DNA from: Gammaproteobacteria bacterium
Lineage (GTDB): Bacteria; Pseudomonadota; Gammaproteobacteria; UBA1113
NCBI GenBank assembly: GCA_019752835.1
Contig: JAIELR010000198.1
Span: forward strand, 1-13,250
Length of the DNA: 13,250 bases
Direction: 5' to 3'
The notes below the pieces were generated by a model that did not search any database, was not told the origin of the DNA, and saw only the letters and a program-made list of their open reading frames with translations. Numbering within the stretch: position 1 is the stretch's first letter; every line of letters begins with the position of its first letter. The position numbers were made by a program, and so were the translations under genes. Shown here piece after piece: positions 1-6,776 of the stretch.

Positions 1-1230
1 TTAGGATTATCGGACGTCACTGTGGTTGGCGTACGCACGAATTTATCAGCCCATAAAATTATTATTTCTGTAAAAAGTACTCGTGAAGAGGTGTCTTGCA
101 GGCTCTGTGGTCGACCCACGAAAAAACATGGTGTGGGTCGTGAATTACATCTTCGACATTTACCTATATTAGGCCAAGAAACCTTCATTGAAATTATACC
201 GCGTCGAGGAAAATGTGAACATTGTGAAGGTGGCCCCACGACGACTGAATTATTAGATTGGTATGAGATGAACAGTAAATTCACGAAGCCTTTCGAGCAC
301 CGTATGCTATTTGAATTAGTCAATTCTACCGTGGCAGATGTCAGTCGCAAAGAAGGTATCGATTACCATACCGTGGAGGCTTTGATTGATCGTTATGTTG
401 AAACAGACATTGATTATTCCCACATTGAGTCACTCGATGTTTTAGGGCTTGATGAGATCAGCTTGAAAAAAGGATACAAGGATTATGTCACTTTGATCAC
501 GTATCGAAGTCATGAGCACGTTAAGTTATTAGGAGTGGTTAAAGGTCGAGAAAAATCAAATATTATAACGTTTTTAAGCCATATTCCGCCTCATTTAAGA
601 AAAAGTATCCGTGCAGTCTGTTGTGATTTATATGATGGCTATATCCAGGCTTGTGAAGAAGCATTTGAGAAAAAAATTCCGGTCGTGGCAGACCGGTTTC
701 ATGTACGCCGATTGTATCGAAAGAGTTTGATTAGTTTGCGAAAATCTGAACTTGTTCGACTTAAAAAAGAATTGACTCCTGAAAAATATAGCGAATTGAA
801 GCCAGCCATCACACTGCTGAGGAAAGAAAAAGATTATTTTCTTGAGGAAGAAAAATCCATTGTTGAGCAACTGTTTTGGGTTTCTCCAAAACTAAAACAA
901 GGGTACCAATTGAGCCGAGAGTTAACCGGAATTTTTGACAGTGATATTCCACCAGATATAGCAAATAATAAAATATCTGAATGGATCAATTCAGTGAATG
1001 AATCAAAGCTGACGTGTTTTAATTCTTTTATCAAGACATTGATCAAGTATCAGCAACACATCAGCAATTATTTTATGGATCGTGACACAAGCGGATTTGT
1101 GGAGGGGTTCAATAATAAAGTAAAAGTATTGAAGCGACGGTGTTATGGGCTATCGAATATCACCAAACTATTTCAACGTTTGATCATTGATACGTTAGGC
1201 ATGGAAAGGTTTGCATTCGGGGTCGGTTGA
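1..1230 (+). CDS. ISL3-family transposase (5' end outside window)
   Basis: This is a DDE transposase that cuts and moves its own insertion sequence. The frame is open to base 1 and reads L-G-L-S-D-V-T before the GTG at 22, so the true start lies left of the window and the GTG is probably internal. Numbered from that GTG, an N-terminal ISL3 zinc finger is seen as C26-x2-C29 and C65-x2-C68, followed by a helix-turn-helix stretch at about 95-125. The DDE domain follows, with likely catalytic residues D144 (in GLDEIS), D202 (in CCDLYDG) and E361 (in FVEGFNNK). About 409 residues are visible, close to full length for the family, and I see no frame break. It is the only plus-strand gene here. It ends 31 bp before the stop of the convergent Tn3 remnant, and I could not define its terminal inverted repeat. 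Family assignment is firm; activity is unknown. Confidence 0.93.
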   Translation, partial: LGLSDVTVVGVRTNLSAHKIIISVKSTREEVSCRLCGRPTKKHGVGRELHLRHLPILGQETFIEIIPRRGKCEHCEGGPTTTELLDWYEMNSKFTKPFEHRMLFELVNSTVADVSRKEGIDYHTVEALIDRYVETDIDYSHIESLDVLGLDEISLKKGYKDYVTLITYRSHEHVKLLGVVKGREKSNIITFLSHIPPHLRKSIRAVCCDLYDGYIQACEEAFEKKIPVVADRFHVRRLYRKSLISLRKSELVRLKKELTPEKYSELKPAITLLRKEKDYFLEEEKSIVEQLFWVSPKLKQGYQLSRELTGIFDSDIPPDIANNKISEWINSVNESKLTCFNSFIKTLIKYQQHISNYFMDRDTSGFVEGFNNKVKVLKRRCYGLSNITKLFQRLIIDTLGMERFAFGVG

Positions 1231-1261
1231 CATATTCGGAGAAAAGTTTCATTCGTTTTGC

Positions 1262-2165
1262 TTAGGCCAACTGCAATGATAATATTTTAGCCAAATTAAA
1301 GGGGCTATCATTGGCTGCATGACGTCTAAAATCGAATTCACCGTGCAAATTCACGTGTCCCCAAGTTGTCACTGAGCCTTCCTTAATCAAACTAATTATT
1401 TCAGAGCGCTCTTTGTCGCTTTGACAGTTGGTCAATAGTTGCGATAGATATAAATAGTTCCATAACACAATGCTATTTTGGATCAGCACCTTACAAGCAA
1501 CGGCAATCTCTTGTTCCTCAGATGACGCTTGCTTAAACTCGCTGTTATTGGCATAAAAAACAGCATTCGAAAATTTATTAGACAGTTCAATGCGGTTAAG
1601 TTGTTTCTCAATACGCTGCCTTAATTTTACATCATCGAGATAGGTTAAAATAAATAGCGACTTAATGATCCTTCCAAATTCCTTAATGGCTTTATAAAGC
1701 GGGTGATTGCGTGCATAGGAGCTTAAACGTTTAAATAATTGTGATGAACTCACGTGCTTCAATTTAATAGTGGCCATGAAGCGAAGAATGTCATCCCAGT
1801 GATTGATAATTAAATTTTGTCGAATGGTTCGACTGGGTAATATTTTATAACCTTTTTTCTCATAGGTTGATTTAGCTGAAAATGCATAAATACGTTGATC
1901 TCCAATATTTTTAATGCGAGGTGCAAAAGTCATATCCATAAAATGCGTTGTTGAAAAAATTAATTCCGTATATCCATGGGTGTCTGTTGAATGAATATGC
2001 GTTTTAACAACATCATTGTTATTCAGGCCATCGATAACATAGGCTGCTTCACGATCTGACGCACTAATGACAGTGGAATGAAACAAAACTTGTCTTTCAT
2101 CAATAAAAGTGTAAATGCTCACGCCTTTACCTTTGCCAAAATATTTAAATGAGAAATTGGCTAAT
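1262..2165 (-). pseudogene. tnpA: Tn3-family transposase (TnpA), C-terminal remnant
   Basis: TnpA makes the cointegrate during replicative transposition and is normally about 1000 residues. Only about the last 300 are present. The open frame runs on to an ATG at 2296, but Tn3 homology begins only near 2165 (LANFSFKYFG-type block); the first 43 codons of the frame derive from other DNA (see the 335-bp element). Numbered from that ATG, the remnant keeps the block GKGKGVSIYTFIDER (55-69), the second catalytic Asp (D105 in HSTDTHG), the probable catalytic Glu E237 (in LNRIELSN), and the conserved end motif WGHVNLHGEFDF. The N-terminal DNA-binding region and the first catalytic Asp are missing, so it cannot transpose. 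The natural C-terminus and stop look intact. The 470 bp upstream hold no further TnpA coding, so the missing part was lost, not merely interrupted. Confidence 0.88.
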
Positions 2166-2166
2166 A

Positions 2167-2201
2167 GGCCCCATCTTACGGTCCGTGCCACAAGGGGCCA
2201 C
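2167..2201 (+). repeat. 35-bp inverted repeat, left copy
   Basis: The sequence begins GGCCCCATCTTACGG and ends CACAAGGGGCCAC. It matches the reverse complement of 2467-2501 at all 35 positions. Each copy is itself partly palindromic: outer GGCCCC/GGGGCC arms and an inner ACGG-T-CCGT. It is translated in the downstream TnpA frame as W-P-L-V-A-R-T-V-R-W, which is not TnpA sequence. Confidence 0.9.
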
Positions 2202-2215
2202 GCTAGATAAATCCA

Positions 2216-2466
2216 CACTGGAAACTTACCAATCTTACCTTCATATTCAGTTTGCGCGTCGAAAATCGATAGTTTTGAGTGACTTTGGCTCCTCATAGCT
2301 TGAATAAACCTGAATCAGCGTGTCATCAATTCCTTGTTTCTTGAGCCACGTAAATAGAAAATGTCTCAACTTGTGTGAAAAAAACAGAGTGATCCGACCT
2401 GCATTATGTGAATATTGCTCAGGAATCTTACGCATTCCCCGATCAGTAATAAGGAATTTCTTCCAA
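2216..2466 (-). pseudogene. tyrosine recombinase, C-terminal fragment, frameshifted
   Basis: The fragment comprises about 80 codons from the catalytic domain of an XerC/D-like integrase. In one frame it reads the box II motif SHKLRH (H and R retained) followed by FTWLKKQGIDD. It then continues in a second frame with SKLSIFDAQTEYE up to GKFPV, which is the usual C-terminal tail of this recombinase group. The frame change lies near 2277-2284. At that joint the nucleophilic Tyr expected just before S-K-L is lost (a His codon is there), and the usual YSGH reads YSSY, so the second His is gone as well. It is dead on these grounds. It may derive from a Tn3-family transposon that resolves cointegrates with a tyrosine recombinase (as TnpI or TnpS do), but that link is inference. 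Confidence 0.72.
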
Positions 2467-2501
2467 GTGGCCCCTTGTGGCACGGACCGTAAGATGGGGC
2501 C
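2467..2501 (-). repeat. 35-bp inverted repeat, right copy
   Basis: This is the perfect inverse of the left copy, reading GTGGCCCCTTGTGG at its start and AAGATGGGGCC at its end on the plus strand. Beyond base 2501 the match breaks after one base, and inward it stops at once, so the repeat has sharp limits on both sides. Confidence 0.9.
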
Positions 2502-2972
2502 CATAACTGAATAATTATTCAAAAATTAACTTAATAAATTGATAAATAAGGCCTATTACCACGCTGCGGTCGATGGCGCATCATTTGTGAATTAATGCAT
2601 TTTTAAAATTTACATTATTGATTTTTTTGAGCGTCATATCTTGATCTGTGTTAATTTCAATCATTTTTTGGCGCAAAACAAGACATAAAATAAACATAAA
2701 CATTCTAAAAAATAAAATTCAATCTCTTTTTTTGCTATTTTCAAATTACCGAAAATAAAAATGAAATAGTCTTTTTTAGTTTTTTAGGTTAACTCAGAGT
2801 AAAAATGGTCTAAAAACGAACAAATTAAGCCTTTTTAGTGCCTACTCCACGCACTATTGGAACTTTATAAAAATATGAATTTTATATTTTTTCTCAAATT
2901 TATAAATGAGGCGTCATCCCCCGTTCCGTGACAATAGGCCCATTGGGCTTCAGATCTCAGATCTTACTTTTT
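2502..2972. other. AT-rich intergenic stretch, no gene seen
   Basis: About 470 bp with many A and T runs and no convincing reading frame on either strand. The only structures noticed are a small palindrome GCCCA-A-TGGGC near 2939-2949 and a doubled AGATCT (2952-2964). Both lie just downstream of the stop of the minus-strand 464-residue gene, but neither is followed by a T-run that would make an intrinsic terminator. No remnant of the missing TnpA N-terminal region was seen. Confidence 0.6.
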
Positions 2973-4367
2973 TTAGAACTTAAGCTGTAATAAATCCGCA
3001 TCATTATTTATTTCATAATCATTAGGAAATGCAGGATTACGATACGGTCTCTCTGTTTTTGTGACAAAGAATAGGGTTCTTGACGAAATATCTTTCATGG
3101 TCGTGCCAAGTAGCTTGCTTTTCTTATACCAACCAGCACCACGCATTTCACGAGTATTTTCGTCATAATGAAGTATAAAATTTTCAGATTTTTTTACGTC
3201 AATTGGAGTATCATGCGTATATGTGCGCGCAAAAAAATCGCCATATTGAAGATGTGCTTGGCGTTCATGATGAGGTTTGCGGTATTCGGTGTAGCTCGGC
3301 GCACGACTCGAGCTTGCTCTAATAATAACGCTGCATGATTTGCTAATTAAAAAATGATTAGTTGCGGCAATACTTTTTATTAAGTTAACTAGCTGATCTT
3401 GAAAAGGATAAGTATCAAGCTCACAACCATCACACATATCTTGTGAGGAATGTGTATCAATAATACAATTATATATTTTACGCCTTTCTCCTTCTGGTAC
3501 ATCGAGTGCTTTTCTAAATCGAGCTAGAATATATTGAAAGTAGCCAGGTGTTAACAGTAAATCATACAAATTGATCTCGGAATGGCCACTAGTCTTATCG
3601 CGATGAGAGAACTTCAGTGTATCTGCCATTTTCTTGGGGAAATAAATTGGTATGGAATAAAAAACACGCTTAATCAACGATGGTTTTACATAGGGGTCGT
3701 TTCCTATAACAAATCCTATGTTCGCCAATAAGTAGTTTTGTGCACTTAAACTACGTGGCAATTCTTGCCAACAGTCTATTTGATTTAAAATTTTTTGATT
3801 AGTTATTACAGCTTCATCAAGCGCTTGTCTATCATGAATAGAAAATTCATCATTCTCTTCAACTTTGTCAAAAATAATGCAATCTTTATCCGAATTTTTT
3901 GTGCTTTTACGATGAAGTGTAAAATCGGAGGTGAAAATAATACCTTTTTTATAACCATGGATTTCCTGTTCTTGCTGTATTATTGCATCACGAGTGATTG
4001 AATATGACTGTAATAAGTCGTGAGTACGTTGCGCTTTCTTATCTTGATCTATTCGGTATGGAAGGGAATTTTTAAAAATATCATTCCAAGAAATATCTGC
4101 TGGTAATTGCTTGCTACTATTCGGGATATTGTAGGCAAAATTTATACTTGACCATAAAACGCAGTCGATGATAGCACGGACTCCACATTTTGATGTCACA
4201 TGACAAACAGTGTCGCCATCGTCATCTTGGACAGTCGGGCGAGTTTGAGGAGGGTTCCCATCTAAAACAGAGGCTTCTTCAACCTTAATAAGTTTTCGAG
4301 TTAATGCTACCTTTTTTTGTACAATTGCTTTAAACAGTTTCTTCTCTGATTTTGTTAAGTTAGGCAT
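2973..4367 (-). CDS. putative zinc-dependent deaminase-fold protein with ankyrin-like N-terminus
   Basis: A 464-residue protein I cannot name. Near the N-terminus (about 47-70) the stretch DDDGDTVCHVTSKCG fits one ankyrin repeat (D-x-DG-x-T-x-x-H-x-A-x-x-G). The core holds H262-S-E264 in GHSEINLYD and, about 48 residues on, C312-D-G-C315 in SSQDMCDGCE. H-x-E plus C-x-x-C at this spacing is the zinc and catalytic signature of the cytidine-deaminase superfamily, including the toxin and effector deaminases; H262, C312 and C315 would bind zinc and E264 would be catalytic. No signal peptide or membrane helix is seen. The start is well placed, with GGAG 6 bases before the ATG and its own promoter-like sequence. 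It is transcribed separately from the cyclase cluster upstream, across a 351-bp spacer. It could be a defence effector, a toxin or a secreted effector; the substrate is unknown and the fold call rests on motifs alone. Confidence 0.5.
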   Translation of the reverse strand: MPNLTKSEKKLFKAIVQKKVALTRKLIKVEEASVLDGNPPQTRPTVQDDDGDTVCHVTSKCGVRAIIDCVLWSSINFAYNIPNSSKQLPADISWNDIFKNSLPYRIDQDKKAQRTHDLLQSYSITRDAIIQQEQEIHGYKKGIIFTSDFTLHRKSTKNSDKDCIIFDKVEENDEFSIHDRQALDEAVITNQKILNQIDCWQELPRSLSAQNYLLANIGFVIGNDPYVKPSLIKRVFYSIPIYFPKKMADTLKFSHRDKTSGHSEINLYDLLLTPGYFQYILARFRKALDVPEGERRKIYNCIIDTHSSQDMCDGCELDTYPFQDQLVNLIKSIAATNHFLISKSCSVIIRASSSRAPSYTEYRKPHHERQAHLQYGDFFARTYTHDTPIDVKKSENFILHYDENTREMRGAGWYKKSKLLGTTMKDISSRTLFFVTKTERPYRNPAFPNDYEINNDADLLQLKF

Positions 4368-4373
4368 AGTTTT

Positions 4374-4415
4374 CTCCAGATTACACTAAATTAAGTTGTA
4401 AAATTGCTATCTCAA
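4374..4415 (-). promoter_or_regulatory. promoter and ribosome binding site of the deaminase-like gene
   Basis: On the minus strand, TTGAGA (4410-4415) and TAATTT (4388-4393) are spaced 16 bp, a reasonable sigma-70 pair. They are followed by GGAG (4374-4377) six bases before the ATG at 4367. The ribosome binding site is convincing; the promoter hexamers are only suggestive in such AT-rich DNA. Confidence 0.4.
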
Positions 4416-4472
4416 TCCGATAATGAGGTTCGGCCGGTATCAGTTAAATCCGCCCGAACGTGTACACACATT

Positions 4473-4500
4473 AGTCCCGATAAGCCAATTTATCGGCTGT
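4473..4500 (-). repeat. dif-like recombinase core site 1 (candidate)
   Basis: On the minus strand: arm ACAGCCGATAA, 6-bp centre ATTGGC, arm TTATCGGGACT. The inner seven bases of the arms are perfect inverse copies (CCGATAA/TTATCGG). The layout ATAA-6 bp-TTAT within two 11-bp arms is that of Xer/dif and related tyrosine-recombinase core sites. The outer arm bases do not match the gammaproteobacterial dif consensus, so XerCD use is not implied. Confidence 0.45.
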
Positions 4501-4554
4501 AACATGTTGAGCCACAATAATGACGGAGAGAAGATCTTTCTGCTATGACTCTTT

Positions 4555-4582
4555 ACACCCAATAATTAGGGTTATCGGCTGC
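4555..4582 (-). repeat. dif-like recombinase core site 2 (candidate)
   Basis: On the minus strand: arm GCAGCCGATAA, centre CCCTAA, arm TTATTGGGTGT. It is in the same orientation as site 1, 82 bp away. Compared with site 1, the GCAGCCGATAA arm matches at 10 of 11 positions and the other arm at 8 of 11, while the 6-bp centres differ. Conserved arms around variable centres are what pairs of recombinase target sites show. Confidence 0.45.
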
Positions 4583-4628
4583 TAGAGTTGAATGCAAGCC
4601 GGGCGCACTCGTTCCCCTGCCCTAATTA
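4563..4628. repeat. 9-bp inverted repeat with internal stem
   Basis: TAATTAGGG (4563-4571) and CCCTAATTA (4620-4628) are perfect inverse copies around 48 bp. Inside, CGGCTGC (4576-4582) can pair with GCAAGCCG (4594-4601) apart from one bulged A. The left arm overlaps the centre of dif-like site 2. It could fold in RNA or single-stranded DNA; no T-run follows that would make it an intrinsic terminator on the minus strand. Confidence 0.45.
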
Positions 4629-4718
4629 CTTTTTTGCTCCATTACCCTTTGCTTCAACACTCCATTTCATTCGATAAAACGTTCATTTTTACTGGTTGTT
4701 TTGCTCGATGAAATTTGA

Positions 4719-6077
4719 TTATTGAACTATGCTAATTTCTTGAATACATTTTTTCGAATAGGCAACCTGTTTTGGATATTTTTTTATATTGTCAGGAAAA
4801 CCAATAAATTTATTAAAATTTTCTTTCATTAATTCTTTATCATCCTTAAATTTAAGGTTAATTATCCCTAAGCAATACCACAACTCTACTTTATCTGGCT
4901 CTTTGTCAATAACATTTTGTATAAAAATTTCAACGTCTAATATAATATTTCCTATATCTTTATCCATTGAATACTTAAGCGCTTTTTCATATTCTTGGTA
5001 AACTTTATCCAAATTTTTTCCAGAATAAGCATATATAAAAGCTCTACTCAAATGAGGCCCTGGCTCATTCTTTCGCAAAGCCTTGTTTATTTCAATTAAG
5101 GCAAGTCTCATTTGTTCTTTATGAAAATAGTAAATGCCCCTTAACAGATGCGCATGGCAACTGTTAGGCGAAATACTTTGTAAAACAAGTAAGTATTTAT
5201 TGAGCTCGTCTAAATCAAGAGGCTTTTTTTGATATATTTGTGATGCCATAAATAATGCGCTTGTTTCAAGTTTATCAATTAATAATTTTGAAGGTCTAAG
5301 CCTATTATTTTTTAAGACATTCCATAATTCATGAAATATTTGGTATGCTGTAAAACCATCATTTGATACAATGCAAGCCATGCCAATAATATAAAGCAAT
5401 CCGTCTCGTGCTATATTTGTAGCAAAAGAAAAACCTTCATTTTCTTGCTCAACAGGAAAATCAATTTTATTAGGTAACACATTACTCATTTCTTTAGAAA
5501 GGCTTTGTCTGGTTACAACAGGCACAGGCATATGGACAACCCTAGCATCAAGTTCCAAAAAATACCGATCTTTTCCATTGCTTTTTCTTATTTTACAGTT
5601 ACCCGTCAAAAATAAGTTTGCCCTAGTTAACTGTAAATATTTTATTGGGAAAGAAGCATCATCTGGATTTTCAATAATTTTCTTTGAATGAAATTCTTGT
5701 ATTTCAAAGACATGAAATAATTCATGTAATATTTCATTATTTGAGGTTATTGATGAAATTTCTTTTTTCAAACATCTGATAAAATCTTGTTTTATTCTTT
5801 TATCTGTTTTTTTTGTATCCGAATAAATGCCAATAGCAATTCCTATTTTATTTTTCTTTTTTTTAGGCGGCTTGATTGAATAAAACCATCCTATGTATTC
5901 AATAAGAAAAATAAAAAATAATGCAATTAAAAAATATTCATAATTTGTTGAATTAATATATTTATAAAATTCCTTTAAATATATTAAAAAAGTGACTCCA
6001 GTTAAGCAGCATAAACCCATCAAAGAATACCATTTCTTTAAAAAATAATTGAAAACCGCTTTTATTATTGCACTCAT
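4719..6077 (-). CDS. two-helix membrane protein with alpha/beta domain and TPR repeats, third gene of the cyclase cluster
   Basis: A 452-residue protein I do not recognise. Two hydrophobic helices lie at about 17-35 and 47-67, followed by a strongly basic PPKKKKNK (70-77), which predicts that the rest is cytoplasmic. Residues about 76-215 look like a compact alpha/beta domain (strands at IGIAIGIYS, NLFLTGNCKI and YFLELDARVV). From about 300 on there are TPR-like helix pairs (305-335, 340-372, 395-425). The start is supported by AGGA 9 bases upstream. It follows the membrane-effector gene by 56 bp on the same strand, so it is probably co-transcribed with cyclase and effector. The layout suggests a membrane-anchored sensor or scaffold, possibly an alternative effector, but no function is shown. 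Its base composition is even more AT-rich than its neighbours, with many A/T homopolymers. Confidence 0.72.
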   Translation of the reverse strand: MSAIIKAVFNYFLKKWYSLMGLCCLTGVTFLIYLKEFYKYINSTNYEYFLIALFFIFLIEYIGWFYSIKPPKKKKNKIGIAIGIYSDTKKTDKRIKQDFIRCLKKEISSITSNNEILHELFHVFEIQEFHSKKIIENPDDASFPIKYLQLTRANLFLTGNCKIRKSNGKDRYFLELDARVVHMPVPVVTRQSLSKEMSNVLPNKIDFPVEQENEGFSFATNIARDGLLYIIGMACIVSNDGFTAYQIFHELWNVLKNNRLRPSKLLIDKLETSALFMASQIYQKKPLDLDELNKYLLVLQSISPNSCHAHLLRGIYYFHKEQMRLALIEINKALRKNEPGPHLSRAFIYAYSGKNLDKVYQEYEKALKYSMDKDIGNIILDVEIFIQNVIDKEPDKVELWYCLGIINLKFKDDKELMKENFNKFIGFPDNIKKYPKQVAYSKKCIQEISIVQ

Positions 6078-6133
6078 TTAACATTATCCTTAAAATTCAT
6101 AACAGGCTAATTAAGTTTTTTCCAGATCTGTCT

Positions 6134-6760
6134 TTAATGTACTAGCAAATATAATAATGCAAAAAATATTGCAACTCCTCCAATATAAAGCCCCCAGGCA
6201 AGTTTATTAAATTTGGCATTGCAAATTTTAGCCAGTTCATAACAATGCTTTAATTTTTCGACGGCTATTTCTTTTTCACCAAGACGCACAATATCGGCAG
6301 CATATTCATTGCCGTTATCATATTCTGCTATTGAACGAAAAAAAATTACGCCTTTCTTAGAGCCTTTCAGCCTTGGGGTGACCACATAAAGAAAAAGCAA
6401 AGACGCCAAAGCGAGACCAATCATTGCTACACATGCTGCAAAATCAGTAAAACACCAAGTATGTATGTTTTTTTTCCATAAAGAAGTAATATTCTGTGCA
6501 TTTAAATATGTGAGCAACCCTGTACAAATGGTAAAGAAAAATATAGCCTTTTGATCAGCTGCGTTTATATATCCTCTTAAATACTGGTGCTGCTCTTCTA
6601 CCATGCTAAAAATAGAATCAGAAAACGCATTTGATGGTGACTGGCAAAGGGCATTCCCAGGATTACTGGAGGGTCCCAACATTGAATTGGAGATTGATGC
6701 ATTGCTTGCCCCTGGTGGTAAAGGCAAGTTGCCTTGCTGAGTACTTTGAGATGAAGTCAT
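6134..6760 (-). CDS. pycTM: Pycsar effector-like membrane protein (PycTM / DUF5706 type)
   Basis: A 208-residue membrane protein. In known Pycsar systems the PycTM effector binds a cyclic pyrimidine mononucleotide and damages the inner membrane of infected cells. After a low-complexity S/N/P/Q-rich extension (1-50) comes the family start motif, YINAADQKA (64-72). It leads into helix 1 (about 72-87), then helix 2 (about 105-128), then the hallmark VVTPRLKGS with GVIFFRSIAEY (126-147), a soluble helix pair, a YELAKICNAKFNKL segment (174-187) and helix 3 (187-207). It starts 16 bp after the stop of the cyclase gene, which is the usual Pycsar order and spacing. The N-terminal extension of about 50 residues is unusual, and M53 is a possible alternative start. 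Assignment rests on motif pattern plus context, which agree well. Confidence 0.8.
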   Translation of the reverse strand: MTSSQSTQQGNLPLPPGASNASISNSMLGPSSNPGNALCQSPSNAFSDSIFSMVEEQHQYLRGYINAADQKAIFFFTICTGLLTYLNAQNITSLWKKNIHTWCFTDFAACVAMIGLALASLLFLYVVTPRLKGSKKGVIFFRSIAEYDNGNEYAADIVRLGEKEIAVEKLKHCYELAKICNAKFNKLAWGLYIGGVAIFFALLYLLVH

Positions 6761-6776
6761 GTTGTCTCTTTTTAAC

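Larger units (their letters stand above)
2167..2501. mobile_element. 335-bp unit bounded by perfect 35-bp inverted repeats
   Basis: Two identical 35-bp sequences in inverted orientation (2167-2201 and 2467-2501) enclose 265 bp that hold a decayed tyrosine-recombinase fragment. The outer edge of the left repeat falls within 2 bp of where TnpA homology starts, so this looks like a discrete insertion or a rearrangement joint. No clear target duplication flanks it (TAATA on the left, CATAA on the right). It could be a miniature non-autonomous element, comparable in layout to Tn3-derived inverted-repeat miniature elements, though the repeats do not begin with the usual Tn3 GGGG. Alternatively it is a scar left by inversion or homologous recombination. 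Confidence 0.6.
4368..4718. other. 351-bp structured non-coding spacer
   Basis: No reading frame is supported between the TPR-protein gene and the deaminase-like gene. The stretch 4425-4625 is visibly richer in GC than its surroundings. It holds four copies of TTATCGG or its complement (4417-4423, 4477-4483, 4490-4496, 4572-4578), a GTTCGG/CCGAAC inverted pair (4428-4433, 4453-4458), a 9-bp inverted repeat (4563-4571 with 4620-4628) and two recombinase-core-like sites listed separately. This reads as a recombination or attachment region, or the end of a former mobile element, rather than plain spacer. Confidence 0.55.

Noticed and set aside
1..13. TTAGGA-TTATCGG at the very start resembles the centre and arm of dif-like site 2.
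   Set aside because: It falls inside the ISL3 transposase reading frame, in a segment (L-G-L-S-D-V-T) that looks like normal family coding sequence, and the other arm is outside the window. Taken as chance.
2167..2501. The 35-bp repeats as standard Tn3 terminal repeats (a TIME element).
   Set aside because: Tn3-family ends normally begin GGGG outside and end near TAAG inside over about 38 bp; in either orientation these repeats fit only in part, so no family is assigned.
2320..2514. A 64-codon plus-strand frame within the inverted-repeat unit.
   Set aside because: The opposite strand encodes recognisable integrase motifs over the same bases; the plus frame is its complement shadow.
4428..4628. 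Could be an integron attC site or gene-cassette array.
   Set aside because: The inverted repeats lack the attC core ends (RYYYAAC/GTTRRRY), and no IntI-type integrase with its extra domain is present.
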